64,000 nt of DNA from CAVZZG01 sp963779685. GTDB taxonomy: Bacteria > Actinomycetota > Thermoleophilia > Gaiellales > F1-60-MAGs149. The translations under genes were made by a program, and so were the position numbers. Positions within the stretch are counted from its first letter, which is position 1; each line of letters begins with the position of its first letter. The notes under the pieces are model-generated. The model saw nothing but the letters and a program-made list of their open reading frames with translations. It did no database searches and was not told the DNA's origin. Shown one piece after another: positions 52,503 through 61,181 of the stretch. The stretch spans positions 372,001 to 436,000 of the forward strand of contig CAVZZG010000001.1 in assembly GCA_963779685.1 (NCBI GenBank), read 5' to 3'.

Positions 52503-53738
52503 CTACGGGTCGAGGCCGTCGAGCAGCGGGAAGCGCGCGTCGGCGTCGAGGCAGGCGGCGAGGAACACCGCGACGCCCGCATCGCCGGTGAAGAGCGGGT
52601 GACGACAGCACCCGACGACGCGCCGGGCCTCGGCGCTCTGCCGGGCGGCGTGGAGCGCGAACGCGCGAGCCCGCGTCAGCCAGCGTTCGTCGCCCGTGCG
52701 GTCGAACAGCCGCAGGAACGCGTAGCCGTTGCCTGCCGTGCCGTGGCAGAGGCTCGCGCTCGCGCGCAGCGGGCCCGCATGCCACGTCAGCTCGCCGCCC
52801 GCCACGAGCAACTCGTCGACGGCTGGGTCGGCGGGGAGCAGCCCGCCGAGGGCGATCACCATCCCCGGCGCGCCGTGGCACCACTGGGTTCGCCGCACCT
52901 GGCCGGACCTGGTGTCGCCCAGGAGGGCGGGCCACTGCACGAGGCCGCCCTCTCGCTCGGCCTGACGCTCGACGACCCCGGCGGCACGTCGTTCGACCAT
53001 CGCCGCCACCGCGGGTTCCAGCAGGTGGCGGCCGCGCAGCAGTGCGTGCACATTGCCGGCGAACCCGTGTCCCGGCCCGACGTATCGCGACCGGCTGCCG
53101 TAGAGGTCCTGCTCCCACACCTCGTCGTGCCACTCGGCCACGAGCCACTCGGCCGACTCGCGCCACAGCGTCGCCCATCGCTGCTCACGCGTCCGCTCGC
53201 CCGCGGCCAGGGCGGCCAGCATCGTCCCGGGCGACCCCCACAGCAGCTCCCGGGCAGGGTTGCGTGCGTTGGCGGCCACGGCCGCGGCGAGCTGGTCGCG
53301 AAGCAGAGGGTCGGGCTGGAGCGCGTCGGCAAGCCCGAGCACCCCGGCTGCGCCGTTCAACAGGGAGGGTTGCGGCGGCGGGTACAGCGTTTCGAACTCC
53401 GGTGCGGCCCGCCACCCATCGGGGAGTCCGGCTGCGAGCGCGGCGAGGTCGAGGCCCGACGCGGCGTGACCGGTCCGCTCGAGTCGTGCCAGGGCCCAGA
53501 CGATGCCGCCCGCGCCGAGGTAGAGGGTGCGCATCGGCACGTCGGGATCGCCCTCGAGGTCATCCGGATGATTGGGCCAGAGCAGGTCCTCGCCGCGGTA
53601 GGCGGCGACGAGATCGTCGACGAGGGCCGCGAGCGCCTGGCGGGCGCGGGCGTCGCTCCAGGGCTCCTCGACGAGCGGTTCGTGGCGTTCGGGCGCGAAG
53701 AGGAGCCGGCCGGGCACGGGTTCGCCGGACCCGGTCAT
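52503..53738 (-). CDS. LanC-like (lanthionine synthetase C family) protein
   Basis: A 411-residue alpha/alpha-barrel protein. The zinc ligands of the LanC family are present: Cys in QWCHGAPGM near residue 286, and Cys-His in SLCHGTAGNGYAFL near 332, spaced as in NisC. GPGHGFAGNVHALL and FTGDAGVAVFL are further repeats of the barrel. No lanthipeptide precursor or LanB/LanM dehydratase is in the window. It may act as a stand-alone thiol-addition enzyme like LanCL. The ATG overlaps the GH4 stop (ATGA), so the two are coupled. Confidence 0.85.
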   Translation of the reverse strand: MTGSGEPVPGRLLFAPERHEPLVEEPWSDARARQALAALVDDLVAAYRGEDLLWPNHPDDLEGDPDVPMRTLYLGAGGIVWALARLERTGHAASGLDLAALAAGLPDGWRAAPEFETLYPPPQPSLLNGAAGVLGLADALQPDPLLRDQLAAAVAANARNPARELLWGSPGTMLAALAAGERTREQRWATLWRESAEWLVAEWHDEVWEQDLYGSRSRYVGPGHGFAGNVHALLRGRHLLEPAVAAMVERRAAGVVERQAEREGGLVQWPALLGDTRSGQVRRTQWCHGAPGMVIALGGLLPADPAVDELLVAGGELTWHAGPLRASASLCHGTAGNGYAFLRLFDRTGDERWLTRARAFALHAARQSAEARRVVGCCRHPLFTGDAGVAVFLAACLDADARFPLLDGLDP

Positions 53739-55126
53739 GCCGAGAACTGCGGCAGCCAGGCCGCCTGCAGGTCGAGAAGGTGATCCATGCACCGCTCGGC
53801 CGCGTCGAGCGAGTTGATGAGCGGGTGCGAGACGATCGCCCGCAGCAGGTCCTCGCGATCGCCGCTGAGCGCGGCGGTGACAGCCAGCTGCTGGCTGTGC
53901 ACGAGCGCCGTCTGCATGCCCACCAGCGCATCCGGGAGATCACCGACTGCGTAGGGGTGGGCGCCGTACCGATCGACCGTGGCCGTCAGCTCGAGGATCG
54001 CGTCCGCAGGCAGGTTCGACACGGCACCACGGTTGGGGACGTTGACCGTGAACGTCTCGCTCCTCTCGCTGGCCATGGTCGCGATCACGCGAACGGCGAG
54101 GTCGCCGTGGCCGCCGCCGCCTTCACGGCGGACGGTACTCAGGTGGTGCGAGGCCCGCGTCAGCCGCTGGTCGAGGTCGGCGAACATGCGCGGCTCGAGG
54201 TGCTTGCGGTAGAAGCCGGCCATGGTCACGTAGCTGCCGGATCTCTGCGCCTCGATGACGGCGTCCTGGTCGAGCATGTAGCGCCAGTAGTAGCGCGGCC
54301 CCGGCAACAGGCCGTGGAGCTGGTACAGCCGCAGGCCGTGGACGAACCCGGCGTGGGGGACGAACTGCTTGTAGATCTCGTCGTAGTCGAACGTGAGGTC
54401 GAACATGTCCATGCGGGCGGGCGCCGCGAACATGCGCTCGAGGTCGTCCCTGGACAGCTCCGCGAGCCGGCGTTCGAGCAGCGGGTAGCCGTCCTCGCCG
54501 TCGACCGTGAAGCGCATCACCCACATCGCGTGGTTGGTGCCGGCGACGTACATCTGGATGGCGTCCGGTGCGACGCCGAGCAGGTGCGCGACGCTTTCCT
54601 GCATGTCGATGTACCCGTCGCAGAGGCAGATCGTCCGCGGGCCGCCGAGGCGCCGGATGGCGTCGCCCACGTACTGGGTCGGATTCGTGTAGTTGATGAT
54701 CCACGCGTCCGGGCACAGGTCCGAGGCGTCGGCGACGATCTCCCGGAGCGCCGGGATCACCCGGCAGGCCATGAAGATGCCGCCGATACCCACCGTCTCG
54801 TTGCCCTGCAGTCCGTACTGCGGCGGGATCGTCTCGTCCTGCTCCAGCTCGGCGTGGGATCCGGGCCGGAAGGTCGTCAGGAGGTAGTCGGCGCCGCGGA
54901 ACGCCTTCCGGCGATCGGTGGTCGCGGCGAAGGTGATCGCCGCGCCGACGGACTCGGCCAGCCGCTCGCCGAAGTCGCGCACGACGCCGAGATGGTCGGG
55001 ACGGGGATCCAGCAGCACTATCTCGGCCCCGGCGAGGAGATCGCGACCGTAGTCGACCAGGCTCTCGCAGAGCCCGATCGAGAACTGGGACCCACCGCCG
55101 ATGACGACGATCCGTGGTTTGGACAC
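53735..55126 (-). CDS. Family 4 glycoside hydrolase (NAD- and Mn-dependent)
   Basis: A 463-residue GH4 enzyme, which cleaves glycosides by a redox-elimination mechanism using NAD+ and a divalent metal. It begins KPRIVVIGGGSQFS (NAD site), with DPRPDHL next. INYTNPTQYV, LCDGYIDM (metal-binding cysteine) and GTNHAMW (metal-binding histidine) follow. The exact sugar is not clear; alpha-glucosidase, 6-phospho-glycosidase and galacturonidase types share these motifs. It is encoded between a secreted protein and the LanC-like protein on one transcript. Confidence 0.87.
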   Translation of the reverse strand: MSKPRIVVIGGGSQFSIGLCESLVDYGRDLLAGAEIVLLDPRPDHLGVVRDFGERLAESVGAAITFAATTDRRKAFRGADYLLTTFRPGSHAELEQDETIPPQYGLQGNETVGIGGIFMACRVIPALREIVADASDLCPDAWIINYTNPTQYVGDAIRRLGGPRTICLCDGYIDMQESVAHLLGVAPDAIQMYVAGTNHAMWVMRFTVDGEDGYPLLERRLAELSRDDLERMFAAPARMDMFDLTFDYDEIYKQFVPHAGFVHGLRLYQLHGLLPGPRYYWRYMLDQDAVIEAQRSGSYVTMAGFYRKHLEPRMFADLDQRLTRASHHLSTVRREGGGGHGDLAVRVIATMASERSETFTVNVPNRGAVSNLPADAILELTATVDRYGAHPYAVGDLPDALVGMQTALVHSQQLAVTAALSGDREDLLRAIVSHPLINSLDAAERCMDHLLDLQAAWLPQFSA

Positions 55127-55134
55127 GATCCCCC

Positions 55135-55653
55135 CTACCAGAGCAGAACGTAGAAGCTCGTGTCGTGCAGACCGGAGGGATCGAGCGTACGGATCGTGAA
55201 GTCCGTGCCCGCCGGGCAGTTGACGGTCTGCGTCTGGACCCAGGCCGACGGCGAGTAGTCGGTCATCTGGTCGAACACCGGCTGCACGACGAGCCCGTGG
55301 ATGGCGACGCTGCCCCGCTCGACGCAGTACTCGCCGATGCCGACGGGGGCCTTCGTGATGTTCACGCCGGCCGGGAGCTTCGTGCCCGCCAGGTCGACCC
55401 CGCCGCCCGACAGGACCTTGGCATAGCCGATCGCCGGGTATCCGGCGAGCTTCGCCGCCACCGAGTTGGCGAGCTCGACCGAACCGAGCGAGTGGTCCTT
55501 GATGTCGGCGCCGGTGACCGTGCCGTCCTTGATGTTCCGGCCGGTGATGAGGGTCGCGGCGGTCGCCGACGTGGCTGCGCTGACGGCGACGCAGACTGCG
55601 ATGAGAGCCGCGATCCGCGCGGTCGGCGAGAGGGATGTCAGGAGCTTCGGCAT
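55135..55653 (-). CDS. Secreted protein of unknown function
   Basis: A 172-residue exported protein. The signal peptide has core IAALIAVCVAVSAATSATAA. The mature start is ITGRNIKDGTVTGADIKDHS, an N-terminal pattern I associate with many secreted actinobacterial proteins of unknown function. The rest is beta-rich with two cysteines (GEYCVERG and TVNCPAGTDF) that could form a disulfide. TAGGCT lies six bases before the ATG. It ends eight bases before the GH4 gene. Confidence 0.72.
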   Translation of the reverse strand: MPKLLTSLSPTARIAALIAVCVAVSAATSATAATLITGRNIKDGTVTGADIKDHSLGSVELANSVAAKLAGYPAIGYAKVLSGGGVDLAGTKLPAGVNITKAPVGIGEYCVERGSVAIHGLVVQPVFDQMTDYSPSAWVQTQTVNCPAGTDFTIRTLDPSGLHDTSFYVLLW

Positions 55654-55659
55654 GGGCCG

Positions 55660-55665
55660 AGCCTA
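55660..55665 (-). promoter_or_regulatory. -10 box TAGGCT for the secreted protein/GH4/LanC unit
   Basis: TAGGCT with a six-base gap to ATG 55653 and no ribosome binding site. Confidence 0.4.
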
Positions 55666-55682
55666 GCAGCGCCTGATCTGGG

Positions 55683-56270
55683 CTATGGGGTCGCGCGTGC
55701 CACGAGCGCCGCGTACACGGCCAGGACGACGCCGGTCGCGACCACGACCCATGCCGTGGCCAGGTCGTTCCACTCGCCGATCATGAGCAGCCCGCCGGGG
55801 ATGCTCGCCGTCACGATCGCCTCCATGATCGCGAGCCAGCCGGCCGCGACGTGAAGGGCGGACTTCGCCAGCGCGATGACGACGAAGAAGGTGGCGAAGA
55901 GCACGGCCCAGAGCAGCCACAGCAGCGCCAGCTTCGTGTCGTCGTGCCGGTATCCCGCCACGGTTCCGAGGAACAGCGAGGCACCCGTCGCCCACAGGCA
56001 GTACCAGCCCAGTCCGTCCGGCGGGTGGCCGGTCCACGCGTTCAGGGCGACCCACAGGTACGTGATGCCGAACAGGAGGAAGCCGGCGGCCCCCGCCAGC
56101 GCCGTCTCGGTCGCGCCGGCCGGCACGGCCAGTCGCGCCGCGATCGCCACGAGCACGATGCCGACGAAGGCGTTGACCGGCGCCGCGCTGCGCGGCTCCA
56201 TCCGGCCCAGCAGCGTCAGGCCGTTGCAGATCAGCACCGCACCGATGAAGAAGAGCCCGACCGAAGCCAC
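55683..56270 (-). CDS. AmiS/UreI-like membrane transporter
   Basis: A 195-residue protein with six hydrophobic segments. It opens VGLFFIGAVLICNGLTLLGRM and PRSAAPVNAFVG, the start of the AmiS/UreI family of proton-gated amide or urea channels, and continues FGITYLWVALNAW. The GTG at 56270 is chosen because TACTGT (56279-56284) lies eight bases upstream and the family begins there; the open frame upstream is shadow. No amidase or urease is in the window. It is divergent from the EamA gene. Confidence 0.78.
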   Translation of the reverse strand: MASVGLFFIGAVLICNGLTLLGRMEPRSAAPVNAFVGIVLVAIAARLAVPAGATETALAGAAGFLLFGITYLWVALNAWTGHPPDGLGWYCLWATGASLFLGTVAGYRHDDTKLALLWLLWAVLFATFFVVIALAKSALHVAAGWLAIMEAIVTASIPGGLLMIGEWNDLATAWVVVATGVVLAVYAALVARATP

Positions 56271-56278
56271 CGGCGGCC

Positions 56279-56284
56279 ACAGTA
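56279..56284 (-). promoter_or_regulatory. -10 box TACTGT for the AmiS/UreI-like gene
   Basis: TACTGT lies eight bases before the GTG at 56270. Confidence 0.35.
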
Positions 56285-56349
56285 GGGAACCTTCCCGTGG
56301 TCTGCAAGGCACCGTCTCACGGCGGGCGAGCACGGAGCGTTCCTGCACC

Positions 56350-57282
56350 GTGCCGGCCATCCGTTCCGTACCCCCGCCATCCCGCGCGGTGCTCGCCGCG
56401 CTCGTCACCGTGCTGCTGTGGTCGTCGGCGTTCGTGGGCATACGGGCCGCCGGCCACGGCCTGCACCCCGGGCCGCTCGCGCTGGCGCGGATGCTGATCG
56501 CGACGCTCGTGCTCGGCGTCGTGCTGGTGGTCCGCGGGGAGGGCCTGCCGGCGCGCGCCGACCGTCCCCGCATCGCGCTCGCCGGTGTGCTGTGGTTCGC
56601 CGCCTACATGGTCATGCTCAACGCCGCCGAACGACGGCTCGATGCCGGTACGGCGGCGATGCTCGTCAACATAGGCCCGATCGTGATCGCGCTGCTGGCC
56701 GGGGCTGTCCTGCGGGAGGGGTTCCCGCGCCCGCTGCTCGCCGGCTGTGCGATCGCGTTCTCGGGCGTCGTGGTGATCGGGGGCGGGATCCCGCGCGGTG
56801 ACGTGGCGGGCGTGGCGCTCGCGCTGGCCGCGGCCCTGGCCTACGCTGTGGCCGTGGTCGTGCAGAAGCCCGCGCTGGCGCGGTCGTCGTCGATCCAGGT
56901 CACCTGGCTGTGCTGCGCCACTGGCGCGGTCGCCTGCCTGCCGTTCGCCGGCGGCCTCGTGCACGACGTCGGCACGGCCACGGCCGGGCAGCTGGCCTGG
57001 ACCGTCTACCTCGGGGTCGCGGCCACGGCGGTTGCGTTCCTCACCTGGGGCTATGCGCTGGCGCGGACGACGGCCGGCCGCATGGGGGCGACGACGTACC
57101 TGGTTCCGCCGGTCGTGATCGTGCTCAGCTGGTTGTGGCTGGACGAGACGCCGCCGGTCGCTGCCATCGTGGGCGGCGCGATCTGCCTGGCCGGCGTGGT
57201 CGTGTCGCGCCGCCGGGTAGGCATCGGCCTCAGTCGGACCACGGCCCCGGCGCCATCGCCATCTGGCCGCCGTCGATCGTGA
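56350..57282 (+). CDS. EamA/DMT-family transporter
   Basis: A 310-residue, ten-helix drug/metabolite transporter. The first EamA unit begins LWSSAFVGIRAAGHGLHPGP, and the second ends ARTTAGRMGATTYLVPPVVI and WLWLDETPP, the usual last two-helix region. The start is GTG 56350; GTG 56389 is an alternative. Its 3' end overlaps the convergent SDR gene by 53 bases. The substrate is unknown. Confidence 0.78.
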   Translation: MPAIRSVPPPSRAVLAALVTVLLWSSAFVGIRAAGHGLHPGPLALARMLIATLVLGVVLVVRGEGLPARADRPRIALAGVLWFAAYMVMLNAAERRLDAGTAAMLVNIGPIVIALLAGAVLREGFPRPLLAGCAIAFSGVVVIGGGIPRGDVAGVALALAAALAYAVAVVVQKPALARSSSIQVTWLCCATGAVACLPFAGGLVHDVGTATAGQLAWTVYLGVAATAVAFLTWGYALARTTAGRMGATTYLVPPVVIVLSWLWLDETPPVAAIVGGAICLAGVVVSRRRVGIGLSRTTAPAPSPSGRRRS

Positions 57283-57979
57283 TCGTGCACCCCGTGACGT
57301 AGGACGCGGCCGGTGAGCACAGCCACGCTACGAGCGCGGCCACCTCGCCCGGCTCGCCGATCCGCTGCTGGGCATTGAACCAGGCGCGCCCGGCGACGAC
57401 CTCGGGCGTGATACCCGGCTCCGACATCTGCGTGCGCACCCAGCCGGGGGCGACCGCGACGGCCCGGATGCCATCGGGCCCGAGCTCGGCGGCCAGCGTC
57501 TGCGCGAGGCTGTGAAGGGCGGCCTTCGAGGCGTTGTAGGCAGCCGTGCCCGCCTCCGTCGCGAGGCCGTTGGCCGAGCCCAGAAGCACGATCGCGCCAC
57601 CGCCGCCATGTGCCCGCATCGATCGGGCCGCCTCTCGGGCGGCGATGAACGAGCCGACGAGGTTGATGTCGACGACCTCCTGGAACGCGGCCGTCGATGT
57701 CTCGGTCACCAGTGCGCCGGGTGGATACACGCCGTGGGCCGCGACCAGCGCCGTCACCGGGCCTCGCTTCGCGAGCTCGGCGAGCAGGTCGCGGAGCTGG
57801 CGCTCATCGCGGACGTCGAGACTGCGGGCCTCGAATGGCCGCCCCGCGAACGCCTCGCGCGCCGCCTCGACGGTCGAGGCGGAACGAGCGATGGCCGCGA
57901 CCTCGAAGCCGGCGTCGAGCAGCGCCGCCGAGGTGGCCAGGCCGATCCCCGTCGTCCCGCCCGTGACGAGGGCGATCAC
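57230..57979 (-). CDS. Short-chain dehydrogenase/reductase
   Basis: A 249-residue classical SDR. It has TGGTTGIG cofactor loop at residues 6-13, LVAAHGVYPP in place of NNAG, S in LLGSANGLATEAG and the catalytic Y-x3-K in YNASKAAL, with PGWVRTQM after it. It probably oxidises or reduces a small alcohol or ketone. The start overlaps the stop of the DUF2520 gene (ATGA), so it is the last gene of the dehydrogenase operon. Confidence 0.87.
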   Translation of the reverse strand: MIALVTGGTTGIGLATSAALLDAGFEVAAIARSASTVEAAREAFAGRPFEARSLDVRDERQLRDLLAELAKRGPVTALVAAHGVYPPGALVTETSTAAFQEVVDINLVGSFIAAREAARSMRAHGGGGAIVLLGSANGLATEAGTAAYNASKAALHSLAQTLAAELGPDGIRAVAVAPGWVRTQMSEPGITPEVVAGRAWFNAQQRIGEPGEVAALVAWLCSPAASYVTGCTITIDGGQMAMAPGPWSD

Positions 57980-58746
57980 TCGGTCCGCCCGGGGTTGCGC
58001 AGTGCCTCGGCCGCCCGTGCGGCCGGCGCCGGCGCCACCAGCGGCAGCGTCGCCTGACCGAGTACGCGATACAGCACGCCGAGCTCGGGATCGGCCTCGG
58101 CGAGCGCCTCCAGATGCCGCGCGATGGTGCCGGCGTCGCCGCGAGCGACCGGCCCGGTCGGTCGCAGCTCGCCGCCTTCCCGGAAGGCGTTCGCGACGGT
58201 CTGCTCGACGAGCGGCTTGAGTGCCACGATTGCATCATCCCGCGCTACGCCGGCTCGCGCGAGCAGGTCGACGGCCGATGCCACCAGCGTGACGACGTAG
58301 TTCGACGCCAGCACGCAGGCCGCGTGCGGCAGCGGCCGCGCCGACTCCGGAAGCGGCAGCGCCCGGAGGCCGAGCTCTCCGGCGAGTTGCGTCGCGACCC
58401 CCAGCGCCTCGGCCGACGCTCCCGTGACGAACGCCGTGACGCCGTCGAGTTGTCCGGATCCGCCCTCCGCCGAGAGCGTCTGCGCGGGGTGCAGGACGAA
58501 CCGGCGCGGCCCCCAGCCGAGCGCGGTCAGGGGCGTCGCTCCCGACAGCATGCCGAGCCACGGTGAGCCGGGCACGGTGGTCGCCACGTCGGCGATGGCA
58601 TCGTCGGGCACCGCCAGCACGACGATGTCCGCGCCGGCCGTCGTCTGCGGGTCGCGGCTCAACGTGCTGGCGATCGCGCGTGCCTCGCAACGCGCCTGGA
58701 GCGCGTGGCCTGCCCGTCCCGGGCCGACGATAGCGAGCCTCGTCAT
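57976..58746 (-). CDS. Rossmann-fold/DUF2520 oxidoreductase-like protein
   Basis: A 256-residue protein with an N-terminal NAD(P) fold (LAIVGPGRAGHAL, VVLAVPDDAIADV) and a helical DUF2520 C-terminal domain (ASNYVVTLVASAVDLL, RGDAGTIARHLEAL). The layout is like 6-phosphogluconate or ketopantoate reductase-type dimers. Both ends overlap neighbouring genes by four bases. Confidence 0.85.
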   Translation of the reverse strand: MTRLAIVGPGRAGHALQARCEARAIASTLSRDPQTTAGADIVVLAVPDDAIADVATTVPGSPWLGMLSGATPLTALGWGPRRFVLHPAQTLSAEGGSGQLDGVTAFVTGASAEALGVATQLAGELGLRALPLPESARPLPHAACVLASNYVVTLVASAVDLLARAGVARDDAIVALKPLVEQTVANAFREGGELRPTGPVARGDAGTIARHLEALAEADPELGVLYRVLGQATLPLVAPAPAARAAEALRNPGRTE

Positions 58747-61169
58747 CCGCGTAGCCGGACGTCGTCGGGGTCATGGAGCGAGGGCGGGGTCACGGTCGCC
58801 CGGCGACGCTCGCCCAGGATCGCGACCTCCAGCACGTCGCCGTCGCGGGCGTGGGCGACCGGGAGGTAGGCCAGCGCGATCGACCGCCCGACCGTATGCC
58901 CGTAGCCGCCCGACGCGACGTACGCGATCAGCTCGCCGTCTGCGTAGACGGGCTCGTACCCATGTGCGTCGGCGTCGGTGTCCTCGATCACGAGCGTCGC
59001 GAGCCGGTGCGTCGACCCCGCCGCCACCTCCGCCGCCACCGCGTCGCGGCCGATGAACTCGCCCTTGCCGGGTCGTACGAACCTCCCCATGCCGGCCTGC
59101 AGGGGCGACCAGTCCGCGGACATGTCCGCACCCCACAGCCGGTAGCCCTTCTCGAGCCGCAGCGACTCGAGCGCGCGGTAGCCGAAGTCCCGCAGCCCAA
59201 GGTCCGCGCCGGCCTCGACGATGGCCTCGTACAGGTGGCGCTGGTACTCGATCGGATGGTGCAGCTCGTAGCCGAGTTCGCCGACGTAGGACAGGCGCAG
59301 CGCCCGGACCGGGGCCATCGCGCACTCCAGTTCGCGGCTCGTGAAGAACGGGAAGGCGGCGTTCGAGACGTCGCTCCGGGTGAGGCGTGCGAGGAGCGCT
59401 CGCGCGTTGGGGCCGGCCAGCGTCAGCACCCCCGTCGCGGCCGAGACGTCCTCGAGGTGCACGGACCCGTCGCCGGGGAGGTGGCGGTCCATCCACTCGA
59501 GGTCGTGGGTGGCCGTGCCGGCGGCCGAGATCACGAGGAAACCGTCTGCGGCCGTGCGGGTGACCGTCAGGTCGCACTCGATGCCCCCTCGCGGGTTCAG
59601 CATCTGGGTGAGGCGCAGGCCGCCGACGTGATCGGGCAGCACGTTCGCGCAGAGCCCGTCGAGATACCGTTCCGCGCCCGGGCCCGAGACGGCGAACTTC
59701 GCGAAGCTCGTCTGGTCGAGGACGCCGACCGCGTCGCGGACCGCCCGGCATTCGGCGGCGACGGCGTCGTGCCAGTTGCTCTCCGCCCGGCGGAACGCGA
59801 CCACGTCCTCCCGCGGCTGGCCCTCTGCCGCGAACCACGCGGGCCGCTCCCAGCCGTTGCGGACCGCGAAGACGGCGCCTCTCGCAGCGAGCAGGTCGTA
59901 GATCGGGTCGGTCTTCAGCGGCCTGCCAGCCGGCCACTGCTCTTCGGGCCGGTGCACGTCGTACTCGCGGACGTACACCTCGACCGCCCGCCGGCCCGTG
60001 TACGAGACCCCGGCGTAATCGCCGAACCGCCGGACGTCGACCTCCCACATGGTGTCGCGCGGCTGCCCGTCGACGATCCACTCCGCCATCGCGCGGCCCG
60101 CGCCGCCCGACCACACGATGCCGAAGATCGAGAACCCGCAGAGCACGTGGACATCGCGAAGGCCCGGCACCGGCCCCATGAGGCAACGTCCGTCCGGCGT
60201 GTACCCGTCCGCGCCGCACAGCGTCTTCCGGATTCCCACCTCGGCCAGGCGCGGGATGCGGGTCGCGGCGGCCTCGAGCGGCTCGATGATGCGGCGCATG
60301 TCCGGCTTGATCAGGCGGTTCGCCCACCCGGACGGGATACCGTCGGGCGCCCACGGCTCGAGGTGCCGTTCGAACGGGCCCACGATCAGCGCGTCGTGGT
60401 CCTGCCGCACGTAGAAGCGCGCGGCCGGGTCGCGCACGATGGTCAGCTCATCGGTGCGGGCGGCAACCTCGGGCAGCGGCTCGGTGAACACGTAGTGGTG
60501 GGGGAGCGCGACCAGGGGGATTCGCGCACCCGCCATCCCGAGCACCTCGCGTGACCACATGCCGGCGGCGCACACGACGGTCGCGGCGACGACCTCGCCG
60601 TCCGGGATGGTCAGCCGCCAGCCGCCGGCCACGCGTTCGAACGAGGCGACCGGGCTGTGACGGAGGATCCGCGCCCCGCGTGCCGTGGCGCCCCTGGCGT
60701 AGGCGCCGGCCAGGCTGGCCGGGTCGATCCAGCCGTCCGTGGGCAGATATGCGGCTCCCGCGAGGCCGGCGGGATCGAGCAGCGGGAACAGCTCGACGGC
60801 GCGCTCGGGCTCGATCACCTCGAACGGCACGCCCGCCACCTCGGCGACGCCGGCCACGTGGCGGATCTCGTCGAGGTGGTCGCGGCTCGGCGCCAGGCGG
60901 ATCGACCCGGTCGGGTGGAAGCCGACCGGCTGTCCGGTGTCGGCTTCGAGGGCGCCGTACACCTCGAGGCTGTGCCGCAGCGCCCCCATCAGCGTGGCGC
61001 TCGTCGAGTACTGGGTGCAGAGCCCGGCCGCGTGCCAGGTCGTACCGCTCGTCAGCTCGTGCTGTTCGAGCAGGACGGTGTCCGTGCATCCGAGCAGCGC
61101 GAGGTGGTAGAGCGTGCTGAGGCCGGCGACGCCGCCTCCGATGACGGCGACCCGTGCTTCGTGGCGCAT
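58743..61169 (-). CDS. FAD oxidoreductase/GcvT fusion (dimethylglycine or sarcosine dehydrogenase-like)
   Basis: An 808-residue enzyme with two halves. Residues 1-400 form a DAO-type FAD domain: VAVIGGGVAGLSTLYHLA and SGTTWHAAGLC, where the histidine is at the usual site of covalent FAD attachment. Residues 420-808 form a folate-binding GcvT/aminomethyltransferase domain with VLDQTSFAKFAVSG, GGIECDLTVTR, GELGYELHHP and KGEFIGRDA. It demethylates dimethylglycine or sarcosine and passes the one-carbon unit to tetrahydrofolate. TAGAGT (61176-61181) lies six bases upstream of the ATG and contains the stop codon of the preceding gene. Confidence 0.9.
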   Translation of the reverse strand: MRHEARVAVIGGGVAGLSTLYHLALLGCTDTVLLEQHELTSGTTWHAAGLCTQYSTSATLMGALRHSLEVYGALEADTGQPVGFHPTGSIRLAPSRDHLDEIRHVAGVAEVAGVPFEVIEPERAVELFPLLDPAGLAGAAYLPTDGWIDPASLAGAYARGATARGARILRHSPVASFERVAGGWRLTIPDGEVVAATVVCAAGMWSREVLGMAGARIPLVALPHHYVFTEPLPEVAARTDELTIVRDPAARFYVRQDHDALIVGPFERHLEPWAPDGIPSGWANRLIKPDMRRIIEPLEAAATRIPRLAEVGIRKTLCGADGYTPDGRCLMGPVPGLRDVHVLCGFSIFGIVWSGGAGRAMAEWIVDGQPRDTMWEVDVRRFGDYAGVSYTGRRAVEVYVREYDVHRPEEQWPAGRPLKTDPIYDLLAARGAVFAVRNGWERPAWFAAEGQPREDVVAFRRAESNWHDAVAAECRAVRDAVGVLDQTSFAKFAVSGPGAERYLDGLCANVLPDHVGGLRLTQMLNPRGGIECDLTVTRTAADGFLVISAAGTATHDLEWMDRHLPGDGSVHLEDVSAATGVLTLAGPNARALLARLTRSDVSNAAFPFFTSRELECAMAPVRALRLSYVGELGYELHHPIEYQRHLYEAIVEAGADLGLRDFGYRALESLRLEKGYRLWGADMSADWSPLQAGMGRFVRPGKGEFIGRDAVAAEVAAGSTHRLATLVIEDTDADAHGYEPVYADGELIAYVASGGYGHTVGRSIALAYLPVAHARDGDVLEVAILGERRRATVTPPSLHDPDDVRLRG

Positions 61170-61175
61170 CCCGTG

Positions 61176-61181
61176 ACTCTA
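61176..61181 (-). promoter_or_regulatory. -10 box TAGAGT overlapping the upstream stop codon
   Basis: TAGAGT ends six bases before ATG 61169; its first three bases are the stop codon of the release-factor-like gene. Confidence 0.35.
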
